Shown here one piece after another: positions 16,756-25,649 of a stretch of DNA of 40,417 nucleotides; within the stretch, counting starts at the first letter, position 1, and each line of letters starts with the position of its first letter. The notes under the pieces were generated by a model that worked only from the letters and a program-made list of their open reading frames with translations, searched no databases and was not told the DNA's origin. The DNA lies in the NCBI RefSeq assembly GCF_000808015.1, contig NZ_JWHR01000091.1:1-40417 (forward strand), given 5' to 3'. Source of the stretch: Terrisporobacter othiniensis. GTDB taxonomy: Bacteria; Bacillota; Clostridia; Peptostreptococcales; Peptostreptococcaceae. The position numbers and the translations under genes are program-made.

Positions 16756-17034
16756 AAAAATATTACTGCAAAAATAATTGGTAAAACAATTAATGATATT
16801 CAAAGTGAGATATTAGATAAGTTTTTAGATACTAGATGGAATAAATCAAAAAATAAAATAGTTCTTTGGATATACTCACACTGTAACAAACGTAGTTTTT
16901 TTGTCAAAATAGGCCATAAATTAGGAAAGTTAAAAATATTGGAAGGTGAGATAAAGTTTAATTTATATCAAGTTACATGTAAATCTTGTAGAAAGATATT
17001 TTCACTATTTCCGCAGTTATTAGGATTAAAATAA
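16756..17034 (+). pseudogene. Decayed transposase-like zinc-ribbon fragment
   Basis: An open frame of about 92 codons with no ATG, bounded by TAA at 16753 and TAA at 17032. The translation contains LDTRWNKSKNKIVLW, SHCNKRSFF, LGKLKILEGEIKFNLYQV and TCKSCRKIFSLFPQLLGL. A cysteine-containing segment followed by G-E-I and C-K-S-C is the layout of the N-terminal zinc-binding part of several transposase families. Stops and frame breaks downstream show it is not functional. The exact IS family is not clear to me. Confidence 0.5.
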
Positions 17035-17315
17035 AGAGATTCTGAAATATATCTTGTAATTTAACCAGTAAAAATAACTGTTAAAAATGGTAAAACTTAT
17101 AATGAAGAAGACTATTTGCTTTTATGCTAACAAAAGCTTAAAATCCCAACTATCAAAACATTCTTTTGATAATGTAATAGTCGATGAATATACTAGTCAT
17201 CTAAATTTAGTTAAGGATGTATTTGAAGAGACTACGCATATAAAGATGTAAATGGCACATAACGAGGCATTTAAATGTCAAGAAAAGCTTGCACTATTAA
17301 TTTCCTCATATTATA

Positions 17316-17351
17316 AAAAAAGGAAGAAAATAAAAATTTTCTTCCTTTTTT
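17316..17351 (-). terminator. Terminator of the grdX-grdCD operon
   Basis: AAAAAAGGAAGAAAAT (17316-17331) pairs with ATTTTCTTCCTTTTTT (17336-17351). The minus-strand reading ends in a run of seven T. It is eight bases after the grdCD stop. Confidence 0.9.
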
Positions 17352-17358
17352 GCACTAC

Positions 17359-19926
17359 TTATTCACTTATAAATTTTGCTTCTATTAATAATGCTCTAGA
17401 TTTTTCTAGATTAGTAGGACTAACAAGTACTATTGGTCCTGTACAACCCATTCCACTTTCAGCGTATATTTTATTTTTCCATAAAACTTCTACTGCATCT
17501 TCCAAGTCCATTACGTCTATTCCAGATATTTGCTCTGTAACAACTTCTTTTTCTGGAGCTTCTACTTTTTCTTCAGATGTTGTAGTTGATTCCGGCTTAG
17601 ATTTTTTTAGTCCTTGTAAAACTTCATTAAATCCAGCATTTTCAACTTTTGCAAATTCTTCTTTTGATATGTTATGAACATCATTATTTACAAGTTCAGC
17701 TGCAAACTTAATTGCTCCTTCTATAACTGGTGCACCTGATGCTCTTGATATAATCATTATTAATTTATTGAAATCTTTCCCTATTCCTGGTCCGTATCCA
17801 TAACCTACTGATTCATATTTCCCACCTGAATTATAAGCAGAGAACATCTTAATTAATAAATTTCCTGTTAATGAGTCTGTAACCATTACATCAGCTGATG
17901 CTGTCATCAAATCGTTACCTCTCATAACTATTCCACCATCTGCTCTATCAGACTGTGCAAAGTTTATATCATATCCTTTTTCTTTTAAAGCTTTCAGTGC
18001 TATTTCCACTTGTCTAGCACCATCTACATTAGCTATACCTACAGTTGGATTTTTTATTCCACAAGCCTTTGCAGTTATTATTCCATAGATAGCATTTTTA
18101 ACCATTCCTTCTACTCTATCAGCAGAAGAAGTTCCTGTTGTAGTTGCTATGAACATTTCTCTTCCTTTTTCAGGAGTTATAACCCTACCTACTGTTGATA
18201 CTCCTATTGGGAATGGATAATGCATAGTTACAGCTCCATCAACTTTTTTACTGTCTAAAAGCCCTTCCATTAACTCATGAGCTTCTTTTTCACAGTCAGT
18301 TTTAACATGCTTTAGCCCTTCAGCACTTTCACTGCCTATAGTTGTAACCGAAATATTTGACTTAGTAGCTTTTAGAGCACCTTCTATTACATTAGCTTCC
18401 CCATGCTCACTACCTAAAGTAGTTATTGCTATTTTAGGTATCTTAACATCTACTGATTCATCTTCTTCTAAATCTTGGATTTTCTTAGCTTGGTTTTCTT
18501 CTATTACAAAAGATATACCATCAAATAGATTTGTCATTCTTCCAAGGAATAAACTTCCTTTACCAACTATCATGGCATTTCTAATTTTACCATTCATTAT
18601 ATCTTCTCTTGCAAACCCTAAATAAGGTACTCCTGATGGAATATGTCCTTGAGTTGGAGCCCAACCCACCATTCCATGTTTTTCTATAAATGATAGTAAT
18701 TCTTTTCTATCTAAATCACCCTTTTTAACTGCTAGAGCACCTATCATTTTGTAGTTAGAATTTGGAACATCTCCAGCGCCTGCAGGCTTAGTTATATCAG
18801 GGTTTTGCATTTCTGCTGAATACTTATCTATATCAGTAATTTTAAGTCCTGCTTTATCAAGTGGTTCACTAACTAGTGAAGTTATTACAGCTTGTGGAGA
18901 AGATCCAGTTCCAACATTATGACGTCCCACCATATCATTTCTTATTTCAGGGCTTACACCATCATTTTCACTTACTAATACTGCAAATCCAGCAACCATA
19001 TCTTCAAGAATTGGCATACCTTTTTTTACATGGTCTTTACCATTCATTCCAAGTTTTGCAGTAGAACCACCAGCACAAACTATTACATTTTTAAAAGTTC
19101 CACTCTTAACAAGAGCTGCAGCATGAACCATTGCATGAGCTGGCCCTGCGCAGAATCCTCTAACATCTGAACCTGTTGCATTGTTAAGTCCTGCTATTTC
19201 AGCAGCAGCTTTGGCAAAGTTTCCTCCACCTCTTTGGTTCATATCACCACACGCTTCTTCACAACAATCTATAACATAATCTATGTCATCCTTATTAACA
19301 TTATTTTTATCAAGCATATTCATTATAGAGAATGAACAAGAAGCTTTTGATACTAAGTTTTCAAATAATACATGTGCAGATAAGTTAGTGTCTACATCAT
19401 GAGCATTTTTTATGCAACCTACTACTTCTCCATTATTATATAAAGGTTCTGCATGCTCTTCTTCTATAAATTTCATTATAGTATCTAATTCTTCACCTTC
19501 TTTAATTTTTTCAACTAAATCAGATGAGATTAACTTATTCTCACTTAATAAATTCTTGCTTAAAGATGCAAAGTTTTTTTCTAATTTAACTAAATCAAAT
19601 ACATCACATATTTGCATTAATCCTATAAACTCTTCTTGTGGCATTATTTCTCCAAACTTACCATATTTACTAGCGTCTGGAGCTTCTTTATCATGCCAAG
19701 GCATTTCATATTTCGATAATTCATCTGGAGTTATATTCCCTATATATGCTTGATTTGGTGGATATTTTACCACTTCATCATAAGTTCTTATATGATCTTT
19801 TAATACTTTTAAATACTCAGAATCTGGATTAACTACTCTCTCAGTAGTTTGAGTAGTCCCGTTATGAATTACCATATCAGGAGTATGAGCAAGTATGTAT
19901 CCTGCTGCTTTTAATACACTATTCAT
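17359..19926 (-). CDS. grdCD: Glycine reductase component C, GrdC-GrdD fusion
   Basis: 855 residues: a GrdC-like part (about 1-478, thiolase/FabH-like, HTPDMVIHNGTTQTTERV at 14-31, Cys259 in GFCAGPAHA), a charged joint (about 480-496), then a GrdD-like part (about 497-855, PlsX-like, from IPKIAITTLGSEHGE). In other glycine reductases these are separate proteins of about 510 and 385 residues; here no stop lies between them, and the usual GrdD N-terminus is missing. Component C takes the acetyl group from selenoprotein A and releases acetyl phosphate for ATP synthesis. Cys545 (KTDCEKEA) and Cys828 (GMGCTGP) correspond to the GrdD cysteines; the second is the reported active-site thiol. A low-complexity E/K/S/T insert lies at about 775-799. 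The start follows AGGGGGAACAAT. Confidence 0.93.
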   Translation of the reverse strand: MNSVLKAAGYILAHTPDMVIHNGTTQTTERVVNPDSEYLKVLKDHIRTYDEVVKYPPNQAYIGNITPDELSKYEMPWHDKEAPDASKYGKFGEIMPQEEFIGLMQICDVFDLVKLEKNFASLSKNLLSENKLISSDLVEKIKEGEELDTIMKFIEEEHAEPLYNNGEVVGCIKNAHDVDTNLSAHVLFENLVSKASCSFSIMNMLDKNNVNKDDIDYVIDCCEEACGDMNQRGGGNFAKAAAEIAGLNNATGSDVRGFCAGPAHAMVHAAALVKSGTFKNVIVCAGGSTAKLGMNGKDHVKKGMPILEDMVAGFAVLVSENDGVSPEIRNDMVGRHNVGTGSSPQAVITSLVSEPLDKAGLKITDIDKYSAEMQNPDITKPAGAGDVPNSNYKMIGALAVKKGDLDRKELLSFIEKHGMVGWAPTQGHIPSGVPYLGFAREDIMNGKIRNAMIVGKGSLFLGRMTNLFDGISFVIEENQAKKIQDLEEDESVDVKIPKIAITTLGSEHGEANVIEGALKATKSNISVTTIGSESAEGLKHVKTDCEKEAHELMEGLLDSKKVDGAVTMHYPFPIGVSTVGRVITPEKGREMFIATTTGTSSADRVEGMVKNAIYGIITAKACGIKNPTVGIANVDGARQVEIALKALKEKGYDINFAQSDRADGGIVMRGNDLMTASADVMVTDSLTGNLLIKMFSAYNSGGKYESVGYGYGPGIGKDFNKLIMIISRASGAPVIEGAIKFAAELVNNDVHNISKEEFAKVENAGFNEVLQGLKKSKPESTTTSEEKVEAPEKEVVTEQISGIDVMDLEDAVEVLWKNKIYAESGMGCTGPIVLVSPTNLEKSRALLIEAKFISE

Positions 19927-19944
19927 ATTGTTCCCCCTATTTTG

Positions 19945-19996
19945 AAATTAGCTAATCAATAAGAGTTATAAGTAATCCTTACCGATTAGCTAATTT
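19945..19996 (-). ncRNA. Intra-operon RNA hairpin between grdA1 and grdCD
   Basis: AAATTAGCTAATC (19945-19957) and GATTAGCTAATTT (19984-19996) are perfect 13-base inverted arms with a 26-base loop. No T-run follows on the minus strand, so it is not a standard terminator. It ends 18 bases before the grdCD start codon and could stabilise the upstream mRNA or set a lower level for component C. Confidence 0.55.
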
Positions 19997-20018
19997 ATTT
20001 TAATATTTATAGATTTTC

Positions 20019-20489
20019 TTAATATTTACAGAATTGATCTCTTATAGATGACATTTCGCCTACTATATCATCAACATCTAATACCATTTCCATCATACCT
20101 ATTTGCTCGTCATAAACACCAGCATCAAATTCTTCTTTTACTTGTGGCTCACAAGCATGGTATACTTGAAGTCCTAACTGGACTCCTGTCAATGGACCTG
20201 CATATGTTGGGTCACCTGCAGTTACAGTTTCTGCAGCAAGTCCTGCAGCTTCACCTTCTGCAGCACCTAGCATAACAACAACATTTTCACAACCAAATTC
20301 TTCAGCAAATTCTTTTACTCTTTTTTGGTTTTCTAGATCCATTGCTCCAGCAGCAGTTCAGACAAAGCATTCAGTTGAAGAGAAAATTACCTCTCCACCA
20401 GCTGTCTTTACACATTCTTCTATTGCTGGACCAGGAATACCATCTCTGTCACCGATTATGATGACTTTCTTATTTTCTAATATACTCAT
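20019..20489 (-). CDS. grdA: Glycine reductase selenoprotein A, copy 1
   Basis: 156 residues including selenocysteine. From ATG 20489 (after AGGAGGTATTTCTA) the frame reads through TGA at 20358-20360, codon 44, in the redox motif C-F-V-Sec. Sec44 is the known position in GrdA. The rest contains [18 protein letters not shown] and [18 protein letters not shown], typical of the family. GrdA takes the carboxymethyl group from component B as a selenoether and passes acetyl to component C; thioredoxin then reduces it. It lies after trxA and before grdCD. Copy 2 at 25650-26120 differs at only about 11 residues. A conventional gene caller would report only the 107 residues after the TGA. Confidence 0.95.
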
Positions 20490-20591
20490 TAGAAATACCT
20501 CCTGTCCTTATTTTTTTATTTTAATAACAGATATATAACTAATTTACAGTCACACATCCATCATACTATAAACCATTTTTTATAGATGTTT

Positions 20592-20637
20592 TAAGCAACG
20601 CATATATCTACAGTGAAGCAAAGATATACCGTTGGCG
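20592..20637 (-). ncRNA. Conserved hairpin element 1, after trxA
   Basis: A 46-base element. On the minus strand it reads CGCCAACG, then a stem half GTATATC, the loop TTTGCTTCACTGTA, GATATAT, one unpaired base and CGTTGCTTA. AACG pairs with CGTT and the seven-base inner stem closes, with one G-U pair. It starts seven bases after the trxA stop. Element 2 has the same length, flanks and loop start but a different stem sequence. See the findings. Confidence 0.6.
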
Positions 20638-20644
20638 CCATACC

Positions 20645-20962
20645 TTATAAGTATTTTTTGATCATTGCTTCGATGTTTTCTTCAGTTGCATCATCTTTAA
20701 TAACTTCGTCAATCTTAGCTCCATCTTTATATATAGCAATAACTGGTAAACCTAATATTTTTTCACTTATAGCAAGTCTTCTTGCTTTAGTTGTATTTAA
20801 TTTAGTGAACTTTAATTGCTCTCCATATTTTTCACTTAAGGCCTCAACTGTAGGCATTAAAGCTGCACAAGGCTCACAACCATCACCAAAAAAATCTACT
20901 AATACATATCCTTCACCTTCAAGAACTTCTGTCTTAAAAGTATTTTTATCAACTACTAACAT
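20645..20962 (-). CDS. trxA: Thioredoxin of the glycine reductase system
   Basis: 105 residues, thioredoxin fold, with the active site DGCEPCAAL in place of the usual WCGPC. The G-C-E-P-C form is known from thioredoxins dedicated to glycine reductase in Stickland clostridia. It reduces the selenide-sulfide or disulfide formed on GrdA in each turnover, using electrons from TrxB. The start was placed at 20962 because AAAGGAGGATATAAA precedes it and MLVVDKNTF is the normal N-terminus; a longer frame would run into the hairpin element. Hairpin elements lie on both sides of this gene. Confidence 0.95.
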   Translation of the reverse strand: MLVVDKNTFKTEVLEGEGYVLVDFFGDGCEPCAALMPTVEALSEKYGEQLKFTKLNTTKARRLAISEKILGLPVIAIYKDGAKIDEVIKDDATEENIEAMIKKYL

Positions 20963-20983
20963 TTTATATCCTCCTTTTTTATT

Positions 20984-21029
20984 TAAGCAACGGAGTTGTC
21001 TGATGTTAAGCAAAGACAACTCGTTGGCG
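20984..21029 (-). ncRNA. Conserved hairpin element 2, between trxB and trxA
   Basis: A 46-base element. On the minus strand it reads CGCCAACG, AGTTGTC, the loop TTTGCTTAACATCA, GACAACT, one unpaired C and CGTTGCTTA. It begins at the base after the trxB stop codon and ends 21 bases before the trxA start. AACG/CGTT and AGTTGTC/GACAACT pair perfectly. Compared with element 1, the seven-base inner stem has changed on both sides so that pairing is kept. Confidence 0.6.
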
Positions 21030-21974
21030 TTATGAGCATGGCGAATTTTCTATATATTTCTCAGCTTGAACAGCTGCTATAGCACCATCTGCTACTGCAG
21101 TTACTACCTGTCTTAAAGATTTAACTCTAACATCCCCTGCAGCAAATACTCCATCAATATTTGTCTTCATGTCTTCATCTGTAACTATATATCCATTTTC
21201 TAGAGTTAATATATCTTTGAATAATTCAGTCTTTGGAAGATATCCAATAAATCCAAATAATCCAAAAGTCATGTCTTCTTCATCAGCTTCTATAGTTGTT
21301 AATTCGCCTGTTTTCACATTTTCAACAACCATATAGCTTAAGATTCCATCTCCACCTAACTCTTTAACTTTAGAGTCCCACATGAATTTTATTTTTTCGT
21401 TCTTAAAAGCCTTATCTTGTATAGATTTAGCAGCTCTAAGTTCATCTCTTCTATGAATTATTGTTACGCTTCTACCAAACTTCGTAAGATACATAGCTTC
21501 TTCTACAGCTGTATCCCCACCACCAACTACATATATATCAAGGTCTTCAAAGAAAGATCCATCACATGTAGCACAATATGAAACACCTTTTCCTGTATAT
21601 TCTTTTTCGCCTACACAGCCTATCGGTCTTGATGAAGCTCCTGTAGCTACAATTATTGTTTTAGCTTTATATACATCTTTTTTGCCTCTTAGTTGTTTTA
21701 TAGAACCCTCTAAAAATACAGATTCTATCTCATCATAAACAACCTCAGCTCCAAAATTAAGTACTTGTTTATGCATTCTATCTATTAAAGTAGGGCCAGA
21801 CTCACCTTCTAAGCATCCTGGGTAATTTTCAACCTCAGAAGTTAATGCTATTTGGCCACCTTCTTTTTTCTTTTCAATTACTAAAGTGTTTAATCTTGCC
21901 CTCCCTGCATATAATGCAGCTGAAAGTCCTGCTGGGCCTCCACCGATAACGATGACATCATATAGCTTACTCAC
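21030..21974 (-). CDS. trxB: Thioredoxin reductase of the glycine reductase system
   Basis: 314 residues, FAD-dependent, low-molecular-weight type. The N-terminal FAD motif is [18 protein letters not shown], the redox pair is CATCDG near residue 135, the nucleotide-binding segment is [12 protein letters not shown], and the C-terminal FAD motif is GVFAAGDVR. It passes electrons from reduced pyridine nucleotide to the GCEPC thioredoxin. I chose GTG 21974 as start because GGGAGGGGATATA lies just before it and the protein then begins [13 protein letters not shown]. The upstream extension has no family counterpart. It starts 62 bases after the grdB1 stop. Confidence 0.95.
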   Translation of the reverse strand: MSKLYDVIVIGGGPAGLSAALYAGRARLNTLVIEKKKEGGQIALTSEVENYPGCLEGESGPTLIDRMHKQVLNFGAEVVYDEIESVFLEGSIKQLRGKKDVYKAKTIIVATGASSRPIGCVGEKEYTGKGVSYCATCDGSFFEDLDIYVVGGGDTAVEEAMYLTKFGRSVTIIHRRDELRAAKSIQDKAFKNEKIKFMWDSKVKELGGDGILSYMVVENVKTGELTTIEADEEDMTFGLFGFIGYLPKTELFKDILTLENGYIVTDEDMKTNIDGVFAAGDVRVKSLRQVVTAVADGAIAAVQAEKYIENSPCS

Positions 21975-22036
21975 TATATCCCCTCCCATATTATTAAAAT
22001 TTTTAGATTTTAAAATCTTAAATTTAAGCAAATTTT

Positions 22037-23338
22037 TTATTCAAATACAGTTTGGTCTTCAACTTCAGTTTGTAAAGCTTTTAATGCTTTTTCAACTAAG
22101 TGTCTTCTTATTTTTTGTTCTTCCTCTAATGGTAATGCTGGATTTCCAAGAGGATGAGGGATTGCTATTGTTGGTACTATTCTATTAGCTCCAACTGTTA
22201 AAGAAATAGGTACTACTGTACACATGTGTACTACTGGTATTCCAGCTCTTTCTATTTCTTTTACCATCGTTGCACCGCAACGAGTACAAGTACCTCACGT
22301 ACTAGTTAGAATTACAGCGTCAACACCATCTGCAACTAATTCTTTAGCTATTTCAGCAGCATACTTCTTAGCATTTGCAACTGCAGTTCCGTTACCAACA
22401 GTTGTATAGAAGTATTGATGTAAACTTCCTATTACACCTTGCTCTTCAAATTCTCTAAGTACATCTACTGGTAAAACTCTATCTGGCTCTTCATTTGCAT
22501 AAACTGGGTCATATCCACCATGAGCAGTTTCATGATCAGCACTACTTAATACCTTAAATGAACTTATATCATATTTTCCAAATTTAGAAGCACTTGAAGA
22601 TTCTATATGATCTGGATTTCCTTTTGGAACTATACCACCAGAAGTAACAAGAGCTATTTTAGCTTTACTTATATCTTTAACTGCTTTATTTGGCTCTACT
22701 CTATCAAAATTAGGCATTGGATACTCAGTAGTAAACTCCTTACCATTTAACTTTTTAATTAACATTTCTACTGCTCTCTTAGATCCTCTTTCTTTTTCAA
22801 AGAAGTTCTTTCTTATACCATTAGGCATATATCCTTCTTCAACAGATGCACCTATTTCTTCACCTTTTGCAAGTTTAAGGGCAAGAGGAGCCATAACTTT
22901 AACAGCATCCCTCATTCCTACTGCTGAATTTTTAGTAGAAACCATGTAAACTTTATTTTTGAACATATCTGCACCTGGATTTTCTACGTACATACCAGTT
23001 AATGAAGGTATTTCTAACTCTTCTTTAACAGCAGTAGCTATAGTTCCACAAGCAACACCATATCTACCTGCATTAAATGCTGGACCTGCTATAAACACAT
23101 CCGGATTATACTTTTTAACCATATCTAAAACTTCTTTTTTAGCTTCTTCTAAATTTTCATTAAAGTAAGAGTCACCACATATTACTGTAGCTACTATTTC
23201 TGCTTCTCCTTTAAATGCTGCATTGAAAGCAACACCTGGCCCCACTATTCCCTCTCTAACCTCAGGTTTAACATGAGCCATTTCTTCCCCACCTATTTGT
23301 GCGAAAAATTGATTTATATATTGAACAACTTTTATCAT
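22037..23338 (-). CDS. grdB: Glycine reductase component B, selenoprotein subunit, copy 1
   Basis: 433 residues including selenocysteine at codon 348 (TGA at 22295-22297), in the motif Sec-G-T-C followed by TRCGATMVKE. This U-x-x-C arrangement and position are those of GrdB. Component B binds glycine as a Schiff base on the pyruvoyl subunit (from GrdE), and this Sec attacks it to give the selenoether passed to GrdA. The N-terminus is MIKVVQYINQFFAQ, with AAAGGGGG before the ATG at 23338; a TTG six codons earlier was rejected. It follows grdE1 after 18 bases and matches copy 2 at 26145-27446 closely. Downstream are the trx genes, unlike copy 2. Confidence 0.95.
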
Positions 23339-23356
23339 CTTCAAACCCCCTTTCAA

Positions 23357-24637
23357 CTATCTAGCACTTAATTTATTAAATCCAAGTTCATTAGTAGCTC
23401 CAGTTATTACTTGAAGCTCTGCAACTATTGAACCATCTGGTTGTAAACTTCCATCAAATCCACCAGCTATAACATCAGCTACCTCAGCATATCCAATTAC
23501 TTTATCCATTGGAGGAAGAGTAACTACCATATTTGCATTTCCACCTGTAACAACTGCATTTGCAAGAGGATCAGCATCAGCTAATGATTGAGATTTTCCA
23601 TCTCTACCTGCATATTCATCAGTAACTATAACTGTTTTTATACCTTTTTCCTCTATCTTTTTACAGTTCATTATTAAGTCTGTATCTGGGTTACCAAATC
23701 CTTCTTGAGTTATAACAACCCCATCAAGTCCTAAAAACTCTGCTAATTTTGCACTCCAGTTAGAAGATCTTTCCTTATCAGCAAGGTAAACGTTTTCATT
23801 AGTTAGAATTACCCCAACAAAGTTTAACTCTTTACCATGCTTTTCAAATAAATCATGTATAACTGGGTTATTTAAATGATGATAAGTTGTGTTTTTGTCA
23901 CATGCAGAAACACAGTTACCACTTACTACTGCACCATCCATTATTTCTGTTGGATTTATCAAGGTAGATATCGTTTTCTTAGCATCTACTCCATAAACAT
24001 AAGTATCATGTAATAATCCTTGAGTTTGAAGCATATACACATAAGCTACTCTTGGTAGTTCTGGGTATTTTTTGTATCCTTCTATTATTGAATCTGTTTC
24101 ATAAACTTCAACTTCATCTGGAGTTATATCTTTAGCTAACTCACCTAAGTATATAGCCGCTTTATATCCAGCATATCTTACAGCTTCTTCGTGATTATGT
24201 TGTTTTAAACCATCTGCTGGTTCACAAACTACTACCAAGTTGTTTAATTGAGAGAAAGGTGTATATTTAGAACCCTCACCACTCATATCTATTATTCCTT
24301 CTTGGAAACCTACTATCTTTCCTGTTGTAACTACAGCAGAACCTTTAAGTACATTAGTTTTACCCGAGCCAACTGTTGTAACCTTGTTTATCATACCTGG
24401 GAAAATTCCACCTGGTCCTTCAACTTTAACTCTTGGTTCTATAACATCTTTAACTGGCATAATACGAGTACTATCGCCTGGTTTTGCTATTTCTAAGTCA
24501 ACTGACTTAATATTTTCATCTTCCATTAACAAGTCAATTAATTCTTGCTTATTAACATAAATAACTCCATCTTCCACTTTTGAAACATCAGAAAAACATA
24601 TGTCCTTAATTTTTACATATCCTAATTCTAATTTCAA
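23357..24637 (-). CDS. grdE: Glycine reductase component B, pyruvoyl proprotein, copy 1
   Basis: 426 residues from a TTG start at 24637, preceded by GGAGGTGATTTT. The TTG start gives MKLELGYV, the family N-terminus, and puts the self-cleavage cysteine of SGNCVSACDKN at residue 242, the position reported for GrdE. Cleavage there splits the chain and creates the carbonyl (pyruvoyl) group that binds glycine. The upstream in-frame ATG would start inside the ribosome binding site. Conserved segments include EGPGGIFPGM and SLADADPLANAVVTGGNANM. It sits between grdX and grdB1; copy 2 is at 27466-28746. Confidence 0.95.
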   Translation of the reverse strand: MKLELGYVKIKDICFSDVSKVEDGVIYVNKQELIDLLMEDENIKSVDLEIAKPGDSTRIMPVKDVIEPRVKVEGPGGIFPGMINKVTTVGSGKTNVLKGSAVVTTGKIVGFQEGIIDMSGEGSKYTPFSQLNNLVVVCEPADGLKQHNHEEAVRYAGYKAAIYLGELAKDITPDEVEVYETDSIIEGYKKYPELPRVAYVYMLQTQGLLHDTYVYGVDAKKTISTLINPTEIMDGAVVSGNCVSACDKNTTYHHLNNPVIHDLFEKHGKELNFVGVILTNENVYLADKERSSNWSAKLAEFLGLDGVVITQEGFGNPDTDLIMNCKKIEEKGIKTVIVTDEYAGRDGKSQSLADADPLANAVVTGGNANMVVTLPPMDKVIGYAEVADVIAGGFDGSLQPDGSIVAELQVITGATNELGFNKLSAR

Positions 24638-24777
24638 AAAAATCACCTCCATAAATTTTATTACTTGAGCTAGGTATTTATTTAAAAGCACTCTAAGTGC
24701 TATTAAAACATATTAGTATTTCTATGGAATAATCAATTCTACTAAATATATTGCACTTACTTCTAAATACACAATCT

Positions 24778-25140
24778 TTAAGAAAGAGCGTTTTGAATTA
24801 TTGATAAATCTACAATTTTAAAATCTTCAATTATTCTATCTGTTAATTCAATAGTGTAATCTTTATCTTTTTTAAATTTATCATAAGTTATAATTGCATT
24901 TTCAATAATCATTAAAGATTTGTAATCTAGGATTTTTTTATAATCAGATATTAAGACTGACTTATATGGAGTTTCATTTGGTTTTATGCTACTAGATAGT
25001 GGATGAGTCAAAAGTACATATCCTTCATGCACTCTGTCTCTTACATAAAGTAAGATTTCTCTAAAGGAACATTCTTTATAATAGATTTTATAATCATTTT
25101 TATATTTTTCATGTACCTTGTTGTTATTAGTTATTATCAT
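24778..25140 (-). CDS. grdX: GrdX protein
   Basis: 120 residues, soluble, GrdX family, with HEKYKNDYKIYYKECSFREIL in the N-terminal half and YVLLTHPLSSSIKPNETPYKS in the middle. GrdX is encoded at the head of glycine reductase operons in several clostridia; I know of no established function. It is the first gene after riboswitch 1, whose terminator ends 42 bases before the start codon. The start follows GGGGGGATAAATAT. It lies 140 bases before grdE1 and has no counterpart in the second glycine reductase unit. Confidence 0.88.
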   Translation of the reverse strand: MIITNNNKVHEKYKNDYKIYYKECSFREILLYVRDRVHEGYVLLTHPLSSSIKPNETPYKSVLISDYKKILDYKSLMIIENAIITYDKFKKDKDYTIELTDRIIEDFKIVDLSIIQNALS

Positions 25141-25181
25141 ATATTTATCCCCCCAGAATATTTCTTTTTGGCAATAAAAAT

Positions 25182-25208
25182 AGCAGAAAGCTACCCTAGC
25201 TTTCTGCT
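25182..25208 (-). terminator. Riboswitch 1 expression-platform terminator
   Basis: AGCAGAAAGCTA and TAGCTTTCTGCT form a 12-bp stem, followed on the minus strand by ATTTTTATT. It directly follows the aptamers and precedes grdX, as expected for a transcription-attenuating on-switch. Confidence 0.88.
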
Positions 25209-25402
25209 CTGTATTTAACCTGAGAGTTTTCCCCTAATATGTAGAGTTGCCCCTTCGGTGCACATATATCTAATGATAAAACTTAAGATATCATGCTTTC
25301 CAGAGTTAAGTCGTACTACGGTCCTTTTGCCTGAGAGTATCCCCAACATTCGCTTTATATTGGCTTATTCCTTCGGCGCTTATTACAAGTCTCTCCCGTA
25401 AT
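25205..25402 (-). promoter_or_regulatory. Tandem glycine riboswitch 1 (controls grdX-grdCD)
   Basis: On the minus strand the leader begins CGGGAGAGAC, continues with GCGCCGAAGGAATAAGCC and CTCTCAGGCAAAAGGACCG, then the linker and a second aptamer with CTCTGGAAAG, GCACCGAAGGGGCAA and ACTCTCAGGTTAAATACAG. These are the conserved elements of the paired glycine aptamers. Glycine binding should prevent the terminator at 25182-25208 and switch the operon on. The same arrangement occurs at 29026-29214. Confidence 0.93.
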
Positions 25403-25443
25403 AGTCATCCTTAATATAATAATTATCTTATTATTCTGTCATT

Positions 25444-25513
25444 TTAATTTTTTATTAATTTTATAGATTTTTTCTATATTAATTTTTTATTAATTTTATA
25501 GATTTTTTCTATG
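25444..25513. repeat. 35-bp tandem duplication upstream of riboswitch 1
   Basis: Two head-to-tail copies (25444-25478 and 25479-25513) of a 35-base AT-rich unit beginning TTAATTTTTTATTAATTTTA, with a single mismatch at the last base. T-rich triplicate stretches with the core TTTATG/TTTCATG follow at about 25558-25592. The block lies between grdA2 and the riboswitch 1 promoter region. Confidence 0.85.
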
Positions 25514-25649
25514 TTAATTAGATTATAATTAACTTTATCTATAATAAGCAACAAGTTTTTTTATGTTTTTTCATGTTTTTTTATGTTTTTATTTTTACCA
25601 TACTCATCACTTTTCACATATTATATTAAGGATAACTAGTTATAAGTTT

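Larger units (their letters stand above)
16442..17315. other. Gene-free stretch with transposon debris
   Basis: No intact gene. It contains a short hairpin, GAAGTTG...CAACTTC (about 16558-16579), dispersed repeat copy B (16594-16662) and a transposase-like open frame without a start codon (16756-17034). About 280 bases of broken frames follow, including MAHNEAFKCQEKLALLISSYY from 17252. Together this looks like one decayed insertion between the pan operon and the glycine reductase operon. Confidence 0.6.

Noticed and set aside
17252..17677. A plus-strand open frame of about 141 codons overlapping the end of grdCD
   Set aside because: It runs through the grdCD terminator and antisense to coding sequence; its first 20 codons look like transposase debris.
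25444..25513. A CRISPR-like repeat
   Set aside because: The two units are directly adjacent without spacers and there are no cas genes.
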